NCBI GenBank assembly: GCA_934503195.1
Contig: CAKSVM010000089.1
Coordinates: 1-12,460, forward strand
Length of the DNA: 12,460 nt
Origin: an uncultured Eubacteriales bacterium
GTDB lineage: Bacteria > Bacillota > Clostridia > Oscillospirales > CAG-272
Direction of reading: 5' to 3'
Below the pieces are notes generated by a model. That model had not been told where the DNA came from and did not search any database. It saw nothing but the letters and a program-made list of their open reading frames with translations. Below, one piece after another: positions 12,450-12,460 of the stretch; position 1 is the first letter of the stretch, and every line of letters begins with the position of its first letter. Position numbers and translations under genes: made by a program.

Positions 12450-12460
12450 GGCAGGCGGCA

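Overview
The window looks like a chromosomal stretch from a moderately high-GC anaerobic Firmicute (Clostridia, probably a gut or rumen uncultured lineage). This is an inference from several signs: lipoproteins with Thr/Glu-rich linkers, purine-rich ribosome binding sites, GTG and TTG starts, near-perfect sigma-A promoters (TTGACA, 17 bp, TATAAT), and Clostridia-type ECF transporter and solute-binding families. No rRNA, tRNA, CRISPR array, IS element or phage gene was seen. All long genes are intact, and no gap between genes exceeds about 125 bases.

Layout. Bases 1-71 are a structured non-coding edge. Bases 72-2460 hold a divergent pair: a sugar-type solute-binding lipoprotein (minus) and a cupin/AraC regulator (plus). 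A SAM-dependent methyltransferase (2526-3170, minus) and a small YccF membrane protein (3326-3685, plus) diverge from back-to-back consensus promoters. A DtxR-type metal-dependent repressor (3713-4084, minus) follows. Next comes a second divergent pair: AraC regulator (4149-5036, minus) and solute-binding lipoprotein (5192-6670, plus). A likely two-gene operon (6778-8367) encodes a DUF554 membrane protein and a lipoprotein-like alpha/beta hydrolase. A three-gene operon (8478-12430) encodes a YfcE-like metallophosphoesterase, an EcfT transmembrane protein and an 844-residue fusion of two ECF ATPases with a membrane-embedded substrate-binding component.

How they work together. The two lipoprotein/AraC pairs are mirror images of one another. 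The lipoproteins share motifs, yet neither has ABC permease or ATPase genes beside it, so they probably capture sugars or oligosaccharides for permeases encoded elsewhere. Each intergenic region contains a pair of short repeats about 20-21 bp apart, in the position expected for AraC-family binding sites. The last operon appears to be a complete, self-contained ECF vitamin/micronutrient importer: T from one gene, A, A' and S from the next. Its substrate cannot be read from the sequence.

Promoters and bidirectional terminators divide the region into about eight transcription units. Predicted transcription starts settle several start codons: the methyltransferase and yccF reading frames can be extended upstream only into promoter DNA.
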